A DNA stretch of 9,999 nucleotides from Sulfurimonas sp. (GTDB lineage: Bacteria > Campylobacterota > Campylobacteria > Campylobacterales > Sulfurimonadaceae): NCBI GenBank assembly GCA_022712845.1, contig JAFLJV010000044.1, positions 1 through 9,999 of the forward strand. The letters run 5' to 3'. The notes below the pieces were generated by a model. That model was not told the origin of the DNA and did not search any database. It worked only from the letters and a program-made list of their open reading frames with translations. The position numbers and the translations under genes are program-made. Every line of letters begins with the position of its first letter. Within the stretch, counting starts at the first letter, position 1. Of this stretch, positions 1-5,119 are shown one piece after another.

Positions 1-995
1 CCTTTTAGATGTGCGTACTCTTTAACTGATTCGAATGTTGCTTTTATCTCTGTTGGATGGTGACCATAATCATCGATAATTACGCTGCCTTTTTCAGATC
101 CAACAATATCAAATCGTTTTTTGATACCTTTGAATGTAAGCAGATTTTCTCTGATCTCTTCAATATCCATAGACTTGTTTGCAGCGAAAATTGCTAAAGC
201 CGCATCAAGAGCGATGTGTTTACCAAATCCCCAAACATCAAAATTACCTAAATCTTTAAGAGTGAATCTTGTATGAGGTTCATCATCTATAAGAATAAAT
301 TCTATATCTGTAATATCTTTACTTGGGTATAACCATTCTGCTTCTATTTCGTCCACTAATTTACTCAAAAATGGATCTTCAGCATTTAGAACACGACAAG
401 GAGCAGATTTGATAAATGTTTTATATGAGTCATAAAAACGCTCATAGTTATAATCATAATATTCCATATGTTCAGGTTCAGCATTGATAACTATTGCACA
501 ATGTGGATTTGAATTGATAAAACTTCCATCACTCTCATCAGCTTCAAAAAGCATAACATCAGTATCTGGGTTATATCTAACATTTGAGCCAAATGCTTTT
601 GATTCTGCACCAATTATTGCTGAACCACTCATAATAGAACTAAGAATCGCTGTAGTTGTACTTTTACCATGTGCACCAGCAACAGAGTAAACTTTTGAAT
701 CATCAAGAATTTTAAGTAAAGCTTCACGACGAGCAAGTACTTCTATACCTTTGACTTTTGCTCGAATGATTTCTGGATTATCAGGAGAAATTATTGCTGA
801 ATGTATTACTAAATCTTGGGAGTTAATTGCAGATGAGCAGTGAGGAATTGTAATTTTTATACCCATTTTACGAAGTTTTTTAGTTATTACAGTATCAGAA
901 ATATCAGATCCACTAATTTCATGCCCTTTAAAATGCATGTATTGTGCTAAACCTGAGATACCAATTCCACCAATCCCAATAAAATGAATTTTCAT
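1..995 (-). CDS. murC: UDP-N-acetylmuramate--L-alanine ligase MurC (3' end outside window)
   Basis: Cytoplasmic Mur ligase that joins L-alanine to UDP-MurNAc using ATP, the first step in building the peptidoglycan stem peptide. About 331 residues are present, starting MKIHFIGIGGIGISGLAQYM. The glycine-rich GIGGIG motif near residues 7-12 is the N-terminal Rossmann signature of MurC. AGAHGKSTT, near residue 109, is the ATP-binding loop. EADESDGSF follows in the central domain, and DDYGHHPTEI lies near the window edge where the C-terminal domain begins. Family members are about 430-450 residues, so roughly 100 C-terminal residues lie beyond position 1. The ATG at 995 is preceded by GAGGAG, which lies in the last codons of the upstream 168-aa gene only 4 bp away, so the two are co-transcribed and probably translationally coupled. 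No frameshift is seen in the visible part. Confidence 0.95.
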   Translation of the reverse strand, partial: MKIHFIGIGGIGISGLAQYMHFKGHEISGSDISDTVITKKLRKMGIKITIPHCSSAINSQDLVIHSAIISPDNPEIIRAKVKGIEVLARREALLKILDDSKVYSVAGAHGKSTTTAILSSIMSGSAIIGAESKAFGSNVRYNPDTDVMLFEADESDGSFINSNPHCAIVINAEPEHMEYYDYNYERFYDSYKTFIKSAPCRVLNAEDPFLSKLVDEIEAEWLYPSKDITDIEFILIDDEPHTRFTLKDLGNFDVWGFGKHIALDAALAIFAANKSMDIEEIRENLLTFKGIKKRFDIVGSEKGSVIIDDYGHHPTEIKATFESVKEYAHLK

Positions 996-999
996 ATTC

Positions 1000-1506
1000 T
1001 TACTCCTCAACATTTTTGGAGTTATTAAGCAATTTTTGTGCCTTTTCATTAAAACAACTTATATAAAAAGTACTAGCTTTCTCAGTTGCATCAATATCTG
1101 CGATATTTGATAAAAAATCATCAAAATTTATATTTTCTTTTGAAGCAATCCAATGAAATTTTAGTGCTAATGAAAACTTATCATCATCACTAAGCCCACT
1201 AAGAACTTCAAACAAAGCACTAGCATCTGAAATTTGACCTGCACTATAATGTTCAATCGCATATTCATAAAGAGCTCTTAGTGTTGCAAAGTCTTGTACT
1301 TCATTCATATTCATAACTCTGTTGGCCTCTAAAGTATCAGTAAGTTTTTCTAATGCTAAATCAAGAATATTTGCATAAAAACCAGAAATTGTATCTTCAT
1401 CAAAAATTTCATGTGCTTGTTCTTCTAATACATAAAGTGAAGCTATGTCAAATTTTTGTTGAGCTTTTAATACTTTTTCTTTTAATTCCTCAACCTTATT
1501 GCCCAT
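1000..1506 (-). CDS. conserved-looking hypothetical protein, 168 aa, unknown function
   Basis: I do not recognise this family. The product is 168 residues, acidic and predicted mostly helical (long runs of A, L, E and K). It has no signal peptide, membrane segment or obvious metal-binding motif, so it is probably a soluble cytoplasmic protein. The residue pattern (EYAIEHYSAGQISDASALFE) could fit a helical-repeat (TPR-like) fold, but this is only an impression. Its ATG at 1506 lies inside the 3' end of the aminotransferase gene (11-bp overlap, different frame) with AAGGAA just upstream. Its stop is 4 bp from the murC start, and its last codons supply the murC ribosome binding site. This sandwiched position supports a real, translated gene and suggests a role tied to wall-precursor synthesis or simply operon membership. 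Confidence 0.85.
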   Translation of the reverse strand: MGNKVEELKEKVLKAQQKFDIASLYVLEEQAHEIFDEDTISGFYANILDLALEKLTDTLEANRVMNMNEVQDFATLRALYEYAIEHYSAGQISDASALFEVLSGLSDDDKFSLALKFHWIASKENINFDDFLSNIADIDATEKASTFYISCFNEKAQKLLNNSKNVEE

Positions 1507-2638
1507 TTAAACATTCCTTAATTCTTAGTAGTGCACTTTTTGTTTTTTCTTGCGTTTCAACTAAAGCAATTCTTACAAAATTTTTACCTGGATTTGTGCT
1601 ATTTGAATCTTCTCTTGCTAAAAATTCACCAGGTAATACTTTTACATTAAAATCTTGAAATAGTTTTTTTGTAAATCCTACAGGGTTATTAACTTTTAGC
1701 CATATATAAAATGTTGCATTTGGTATATCAATTCCTAAAATCTCTTTTGCAATAATAAAGTTATTTTTATAAATTTCTCGTGAGAGTTTTACATGTTCCT
1801 CATCACTCCAAGCAACAGTTGCTGCACTTTGAAGAGGAAGAGGGGAAGCACAGCCAATATAAGTTCTATACTTCATATACTTATTTAAAATGTTTTCATC
1901 TCCAGCTATAAATCCTGAACGAAGACCAGGAGCTGATGAGCGTTTGGAGATAGAGTTAACTACAAGTACATTTTTAAATGTTGTATTTCCAATATGCTTA
2001 GAAGCTTCAAGAAGTGAAGGTATAGGCTCTCTTGTATATATTTCACTATAACATTCATCATTTAAAAGAACAAAATTGTGTTTTAGAGCTAAAAATACCC
2101 ACTCACTAAGTTCATCTAAAGTTAGTGTAGAAGTTGTTGGGTTATTTGGAAAGTTTAAAATAACAAGATCACATGTAGCTAATTCGTCTTCATTTATTTG
2201 AGGTTTAAAGCTGTTTTCTTCATTAAGATTTAGATGAATTATTTTTGCTTTTGAAGCAATTGCTGCACCTTCATAAATTTGATAAAAAGGGTTTGTAAAA
2301 GCAATAATAGGCTCTTTTTTATTAAATAGTAAAAATTGAGGAAAATTAAAAAGAACTTCACGAGTTCCAAATGTAGGAATTATTTGTTCATCACTAAGTT
2401 CTATTTTAAATCTTTTTGAAACAAATTTTCTTTGAGCAGCCCTTAGTTCAGGCTCTCCTGATGTTTTAGGATATTTTTTAAGTAAATTAGAATTTTCTTT
2501 TAGAGCTTTTTGTATAAAATCTGGAGTCTCAAACTGAGGCTCTCCAATAGTTAAGATAGATGATTCATAGTTTTTATTTGGTATAATGTTTTTAAGTAAA
2601 TTGTTTAATTTTTCAAACGGATATGGTTCAAAATTCAT
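1496..2638 (-). CDS. PLP-dependent class I/II aminotransferase, probable N-succinyldiaminopimelate aminotransferase (DapC-like)
   Basis: Fold-type I aminotransferase of 380 residues, full length for the family. Visible signatures are IGEPQFETPD (31-40) and YPKTSGEPELR (56-66) for substrate entry; NFPNNPT (162-168), with the Asn that contacts the PLP ring oxygen; and DECYSEIY (194-201), with the Asp that pairs with the PLP nitrogen. SISKRSSAPGLRSGF (229-243) carries the Schiff-base lysine K232 and phosphate-contacting R240. FVRIAL (354-359) carries the arginine that binds the substrate carboxylate. The protein style resembles enzymes annotated as DapC in Campylobacterota, which make the diaminopimelate precursor. 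Being first in an operon with murC fits that role, but aspartate or another amino acid cannot be excluded as substrate. The start at 2638 follows AAAGG at a somewhat long distance, and a TATAAT lies about 40 bp upstream. Confidence 0.88.
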   Translation of the reverse strand: MNFEPYPFEKLNNLLKNIIPNKNYESSILTIGEPQFETPDFIQKALKENSNLLKKYPKTSGEPELRAAQRKFVSKRFKIELSDEQIIPTFGTREVLFNFPQFLLFNKKEPIIAFTNPFYQIYEGAAIASKAKIIHLNLNEENSFKPQINEDELATCDLVILNFPNNPTTSTLTLDELSEWVFLALKHNFVLLNDECYSEIYTREPIPSLLEASKHIGNTTFKNVLVVNSISKRSSAPGLRSGFIAGDENILNKYMKYRTYIGCASPLPLQSAATVAWSDEEHVKLSREIYKNNFIIAKEILGIDIPNATFYIWLKVNNPVGFTKKLFQDFNVKVLPGEFLAREDSNSTNPGKNFVRIALVETQEKTKSALLRIKECLNGQ

Positions 2639-2677
2639 CTTGTATTGCCTTTGGGTTTCCCCTTATATAATCGCGGT

Positions 2678-2683
2678 ATTATA
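2678..2683 (-). promoter_or_regulatory. -10 box, probable promoter of the aminotransferase-murC operon
   Basis: On the minus strand these bases read TATAAT, a perfect sigma-70 -10 hexamer. They lie 40 bp upstream of the aminotransferase ATG, which implies a leader of about 30 nt. No clear -35 is seen; Campylobacterota housekeeping promoters often lack one. Assignment is by position and motif only. Confidence 0.55.
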
Positions 2684-2723
2684 GCTAAAATGTATTAGAA
2701 ACAAGTTAATAAAGTTTTTTTAC

Positions 2724-2732
2724 TGTTATAAT
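2724..2732 (+). promoter_or_regulatory. extended -10 (TGTTATAAT), candidate distal promoter of the cytochrome c gene
   Basis: TG-T-TATAAT is a perfect extended -10 element reading right, toward the cytochrome gene. Transcription would start near 2739 and give a leader of about 100 nt. It is back-to-back with the minus-strand TATAAT at 2678-2683, so the two operons share one short divergent control region. Confidence 0.5.
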
Positions 2733-2777
2733 TAAGTTATAGATAGTACACAGAAACTTTGTTTATTAAGTTTAAAA

Positions 2778-2807
2778 TTGATATTTATTGTTAAAGAAAA
2801 TTATGAT
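2778..2807 (+). promoter_or_regulatory. TTGATA-18-TATGAT, candidate proximal promoter of the cytochrome c gene
   Basis: A -35-like TTGATA (2778-2783) and a -10-like TATGAT (2802-2807) are separated by 18 bp and end 34 bp before the cytochrome ATG. In so AT-rich a stretch chance matches are likely, so this is an alternative to the stronger extended -10 at 2724-2732. Confidence 0.35.
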
Positions 2808-2841
2808 ACTATTGTTGAAAATATTATAAAAAGGATGTCAT

Positions 2842-3261
2842 ATGAAAAATGTAATTTTAATTACACTAGCTATTTTGTTTATTGGATGTAGTGAGGATAA
2901 TAAAACCACAACCAAAGTAGATACTGTAGAAAAAATTTCTGAAGTACAGTTACAAAAACAAGTTGAACAAGAGTTAGTTCAAGAAGTTGTTCAAGAAGTT
3001 GAAGCTGTTGAAGTTACTGCTAGAACAGGTAAAATGATTTTTGTTACATGTTCAGGTTGTCATGGAATTGATGCTTCTAAAAAAGCACTTGGAAAATCGC
3101 AAGTGATAAAAGGTTGGTCTATTGAAAAAACTATGGATGCTTTAAATGGTTATAGAGCTGGAACTTATGGTGGAGATACAAAAGCTGTTATGCAGGGGCA
3201 AGCATCAGCACTTAAAGAAGAAGAGATAAAAATTATAGCAGAGTATATATCTCAACTATAG
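2842..3261 (+). CDS. monohaem c-type cytochrome (c553-like), predicted lipoprotein
   Basis: Small electron carrier of 139 residues. The N-terminus MKNVILITLAILFIGC is a lipoprotein-type signal peptide with Cys16 as the predicted lipidated residue, although Phe at -3 is an unusual lipobox residue. Residues 17-62 form a polar, Q/E/V-rich linker containing VQEV twice. The folded domain begins near residue 63 with a haem c site CSGCH (70-74), where C70 and C73 attach haem and H74 is the proximal ligand. M117 in KAVMQGQ is the likely distal ligand, and the final helix EEEIKIIAEYISQL is typical of c553-class domains. The product would be anchored in the periplasm on a flexible tether and shuttle electrons within a respiratory chain; its partner is unknown. 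AAGGA (2831-2835) lies 6 bp before the ATG. It is a single-gene unit, divergent from the wall operon and convergent with the thiF-like gene. Confidence 0.9.
   Translation: MKNVILITLAILFIGCSEDNKTTTKVDTVEKISEVQLQKQVEQELVQEVVQEVEAVEVTARTGKMIFVTCSGCHGIDASKKALGKSQVIKGWSIEKTMDALNGYRAGTYGGDTKAVMQGQASALKEEEIKIIAEYISQL
2977..3000 (+). repeat. 12-bp perfect tandem duplication inside the cytochrome linker
   Basis: GTTCAAGAAGTT occurs twice head to tail (2977-2988, 2989-3000). It is in frame, so it encodes VQEV-VQEV at residues 46-53 of the linker. Slippage by whole units would change tether length without breaking the reading frame. Confidence 0.85.
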
Positions 3262-3270
3262 ATATATACT
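3242..3270. terminator. 11-bp perfect inverted repeat between convergent genes, possible bidirectional terminator
   Basis: AGTATATATCT (3242-3252) and AGATATATACT (3260-3270) form a perfect 11-bp stem with a 7-nt loop. The stop codon of the cytochrome (3259-3261) lies at the loop/right-arm junction, and the stop of the convergent thiF-like gene is 15 bp further on. The stem is almost all A/T, and the following bases are only moderately T-rich, so its strength as an intrinsic terminator is doubtful. Confidence 0.5.
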
Positions 3271-3284
3271 TATTTAGTTAATAC

Positions 3285-3956
3285 TCAAGATTTTGGTAAT
3301 CCAAATTTTTGAGTTATTAACTCTCCTTCATCATTAAAAAAAAGATAATATAAATAATCTTTTTTAACTTTTAGTCCAGCTAAAAATCTAAGTGCTAGAT
3401 TTGCTTGAAGTGAGGCTATATGCATAACTATTGGGGCTGCTATTCCTGCTGGAGTTTTTTTGATAATTTTAAAAGCATCTGTAAATGACGACTCATCTAT
3501 AAAACATACTTGACCATGAAACGCTTCAACACTTCCATATAACCAAGGCATATTTTTTTCTTTTGCATAAGCATTAATTTCACCACGAGTTGGAAGGTTA
3601 TCAGTAGCATCTATAATTAAATCAACTTTTATATCTTTTTTGGAGAACTCTTCAAAATCACATTGATGTGCAATAGCCTTAACATAAGGACATCTTTGCT
3701 CAATAAGCTGAGCATTTATGACAGCTTTATTTTTACCTTCATCACCAATTTTAAAGGCAATTTGACGATGAATATTGTGAAGTGATACTTCATCAAAATC
3801 AATCATATGAATCTCACCAATGCCACTAGCACCAAGAGCAAAAGCTAAAGAACTTCCAAGACCTCCAGAACCAACAACAGCTATTTTTTTACTTTGTAGT
3901 AAAGTTTGTGTATTCTCACCCCATAACTGTACTTGGCGATGAAAGTATTGCATCAT
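3285..3956 (-). CDS. ThiF/MoeB/HesA-family adenylyltransferase (E1-like), compact, lacking zinc cysteines
   Basis: E1-like protein of 223 residues. Family members adenylate the C-terminal glycine of a ubiquitin-like sulfur carrier (ThiS, MoaD) for thiamine or molybdopterin synthesis. Visible features are FHRQVQLWG at the N-terminus, the nucleotide-binding GSGGLGSS (29-36), acidic DFDEV (53-57), NIHRQ (61-65) with the ATP-contacting Arg, K77, and DATDN (116-120) with the magnesium/ATP Asp. The C-terminal half keeps the GIAAPIVMHIASLQA stretch typical of ThiF/MoeB. The two CxxC zinc pairs and the ThiF catalytic cysteine region are absent; only C89, C99 and C151 exist. Adenylation looks possible, but a thiol-transfer role is uncertain. 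The start is ATG at 3956, with AGGA overlapping the flagellin stop region 11 bp away, so it probably rides on the flagellin transcript. No thiS, thiG or moa gene is nearby. Confidence 0.85.
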   Translation of the reverse strand: MMQYFHRQVQLWGENTQTLLQSKKIAVVGSGGLGSSLAFALGASGIGEIHMIDFDEVSLHNIHRQIAFKIGDEGKNKAVINAQLIEQRCPYVKAIAHQCDFEEFSKKDIKVDLIIDATDNLPTRGEINAYAKEKNMPWLYGSVEAFHGQVCFIDESSFTDAFKIIKKTPAGIAAPIVMHIASLQANLALRFLAGLKVKKDYLYYLFFNDEGELITQKFGLPKS

Positions 3957-3967
3957 ATATTAGTCCT

Positions 3968-4798
3968 TTATTTAAATAAATTTACAACATTTGCTTGAAC
4001 AGCATTTGCTTGTGCTTTTGCAAAGAAACCTGTTTGCATTAATATATTCATTTTTGAAAAATTTGCACTCTCAAGAGCAAAATCAATATCTCTGATTTGT
4101 GACTCTGCAGAAGCGGTATTTACTTGGGTTACAGTAGTATTACGGATATTAGACATAAGTTTATTTTGTGCAGCACCTAAGTCAGCATGAATACCACTAA
4201 CATTTTCCATAGCATTATCTATACTATCTAGGGCAGTTGCTCTACCTGCAGCAGTTGTTACATCAATAGTACCAACAAGAGAGGCAACAGTCGCATCACC
4301 TATAGTTACACTTTGCGTTTCACCTTGATTTGCTCCAGATTGTGTAATAAAAGTTCCATCTCCAGCACTTCCTCCAGTTCCATCAAGCAGTTTTATACCA
4401 TTAAAACTTGTAGATTTCGCAATATCATCTGATGATTCAAGTAAAGCATCAATCTCTTTTTGAATTATAGCTCTACCATCTGCATTCATAGCTCCATTTG
4501 ATGCTTGAAGAGTTAGTGTTCTAATTCTTTCTAGGTTATCGTTTATACCTTGCATAGCTCCATCAGCAACTTGAATTAAACCTATAGTACTGTTTGAATT
4601 CATAATACCTTGTCCCATTCCTGCAACTTGAGCTGAGAGTTGATTTGCAATGCCTAGTCCAGCAGCATTAAATGAGGCACTATTTAAAGAAGAACCAGAG
4701 GAGAGAGCTCCAAGACTTTTATTAAGACCAAGGGAATTTTGATTTGAGTTAACATTTGCAGTTAATGCACTGATATTATTGTTTATACTAAAACTCAT
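3968..4798 (-). CDS. flagellin, short D0/D1-only type
   Basis: Structural subunit of the flagellar filament, exported by the flagellar type III apparatus. The 276 residues comprise a complete N-terminal D0/D1 (SFSINNNISALTANVNSNQN through SFNGIKLLDG at 131-140), a brief Gly/Ser/Thr-rich linker (141-180) and a complete C-terminal D1/D0 ending in ANAVQANVVNLFK. The D2/D3 outer domains of enterobacterial flagellins are missing. Unusually, the normally conserved DD after INSA is replaced (NSASFNAAG, 39-47). Residues 80-140 align without gaps to Salmonella FliC and keep R91, L95 and E115. AAGGA lies 6 bp before the ATG at 4798. No sigma-28 or sigma-54 flagellar promoter consensus is visible upstream; instead there is an extended -10 at 5095-5103 and an inserted inverted-repeat element. 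The fla/fli symbol is left open because several paralogues are common. Confidence 0.93.
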   Translation of the reverse strand: MSFSINNNISALTANVNSNQNSLGLNKSLGALSSGSSLNSASFNAAGLGIANQLSAQVAGMGQGIMNSNSTIGLIQVADGAMQGINDNLERIRTLTLQASNGAMNADGRAIIQKEIDALLESSDDIAKSTSFNGIKLLDGTGGSAGDGTFITQSGANQGETQSVTIGDATVASLVGTIDVTTAAGRATALDSIDNAMENVSGIHADLGAAQNKLMSNIRNTTVTQVNTASAESQIRDIDFALESANFSKMNILMQTGFFAKAQANAVQANVVNLFK

Positions 4799-4830
4799 TA
4801 TAAATCCTTTATAACAATTTACTTAAATTA

Positions 4831-4859
4831 TTACCATACTAACTAAGTAAGTTAATAAA
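4831..4859 (+). repeat. left terminal inverted repeat (29 bp)
   Basis: Begins TTACCATACTAACTAAGTAA and is the exact reverse complement of 5064-5092. With one mismatched base skipped, the match extends outward into AATT on both sides. Confidence 0.95.
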
Positions 4860-4886
4860 TAACAATTTTATTTTGTAAGATGTCAA
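4859..4886 (-). promoter_or_regulatory. candidate outward promoter within the element (TTGACA-16-TGTTAT) facing flagellin
   Basis: On the minus strand, 4881-4886 reads TTGACA, a perfect -35, and 4859-4864 reads TGTTAT, a 4/6 match to the -10, with 16 bp between. Transcription would start near 4852 and give a flagellin leader of about 55 nt. The poor -10 makes this uncertain. Confidence 0.35.
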
Positions 4887-4948
4887 GGCAGATTATTGCA
4901 GGAGCTACTAGTAGCTTCAATGTAATCTAACGCAGAGATATTGCAAAA
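4871..4948. repeat. imperfect palindrome A (arms about 28-30 bp) within the element
   Basis: The left arm starts TTTTGTAAGATGTC (4871 onward). The right arm, read on the other strand, starts TTTTGCAATATCTC (4948 downward). The arms share AGATTA after a one-base gap and flank the 20-bp core 4901-4920. Identity is partial, so this is a degenerate hairpin. Confidence 0.65.
4901..4920 (+). repeat. 20-bp core repeat, copy 1 (contains a 14-bp palindrome)
   Basis: GGAGCTACTAGTAGCTTCAA; its inner AGCTACTAGTAGCT (4903-4916) is a perfect palindrome. The whole 20 bp recurs as an exact reverse complement at 5002-5021. Confidence 0.95.
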
Positions 4949-4962
4949 GAAAATCGCCCGTA

Positions 4963-5063
4963 GGGAAGTATTTAGAGGCACGATTTCAGCACTTAAAATT
5001 TTTGAAGCTACTAGTAGCTCCATCATATTTTAAATACTAAACTCATACCTCTAAATACTTTTC
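4963..5063. repeat. near-palindrome B (arms about 45 bp) within the element
   Basis: Arms 4966-4999 and 5027-5060 match at 28 of 34 positions, including a perfect 13-bp AAGTATTTAGAGG (4966-4978; complement at 5048-5060) and TTAAAAT (4993-4999; complement at 5027-5033). Five of the six differences are C on the left arm against T on the reversed right arm, which become G-U pairs in the flagellin-sense RNA. The tip contains the second copy of the 20-bp core. Confidence 0.8.
5002..5021 (-). repeat. 20-bp core repeat, copy 2 (inverted)
   Basis: Exact reverse complement of 4901-4920; its 14-bp palindrome occupies 5006-5019 and forms the tip of near-palindrome B. Confidence 0.95.
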
Positions 5064-5092
5064 TTTATTAACTTACTTAGTTAGTATGGTAA
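5064..5092 (-). repeat. right terminal inverted repeat (29 bp)
   Basis: Exact reverse complement of 4831-4859, ending GTATGGTAA. It lies 2 bp inside the flagellin-directed -10 box and would contain the transcription start of that promoter. Confidence 0.95.
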
Positions 5093-5094
5093 CA

Positions 5095-5103
5095 ATTATA
5101 GCA
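5095..5103 (-). promoter_or_regulatory. extended -10 (TGCTATAAT), probable original flagellin promoter
   Basis: The minus strand reads TG-C-TATAAT, a perfect extended -10. It sits just after the stop codon of the nitrilase-like gene (5120) and points at flagellin. The start site would fall near 5088, inside the right terminal repeat, giving a leader of about 290 nt that spans the whole element. The AATTA target duplication overlaps the hexamer. No -35 is obvious. Confidence 0.6.
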
Positions 5104-5119
5104 CTTTAAATATTATATT

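Larger units (their letters stand above)
4831..5092. mobile_element. 262-bp MITE-like element with 29-bp perfect terminal inverted repeats
   Basis: The segment is bounded by 29-bp perfect inverted repeats (4831-4859 and 5064-5092), starting TTACCATACTAAC and ending in its reverse complement. It holds no gene. AATTA lies immediately outside the left end (4826-4830) and again one base outside the right end (5094-5098), a possible 5-bp target-site duplication. Inside are two large near-palindromes (4871-4948 and 4963-5063). Size, terminal repeats, lack of coding capacity and probable target duplication are what is expected of a miniature inverted-repeat transposable element mobilised in trans by a DDE transposase. 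Alternatives are a recombinase-invertible segment or a purely structural leader RNA. No transposase or recombinase gene lies in the window. Confidence 0.68.

Noticed and set aside
484..690. Plus-strand open frame of 68 codons
   Set aside because: It lies fully antisense to murC, which has clear family motifs; no ribosome site or recognisable product.
1353..1658. Plus-strand open frame of 101 codons
   Set aside because: Antisense to two well-supported overlapping genes; composition is a hydrophobic shadow of the opposite strand.
4831..5092. Integron attC site or CRISPR array
   Set aside because: Repeats are inverted and paired, not regularly spaced direct repeats, and no attC R/L box arrangement with a terminal GTTRRRY is clear.
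4799..5119. Sigma-28 or sigma-54 flagellar promoter upstream of flagellin
   Set aside because: No TAAA-N17-CGAT and no GG-N10-GC arrangement was found at a useful distance on the minus strand; the best signal is the sigma-70-like TGCTATAAT.
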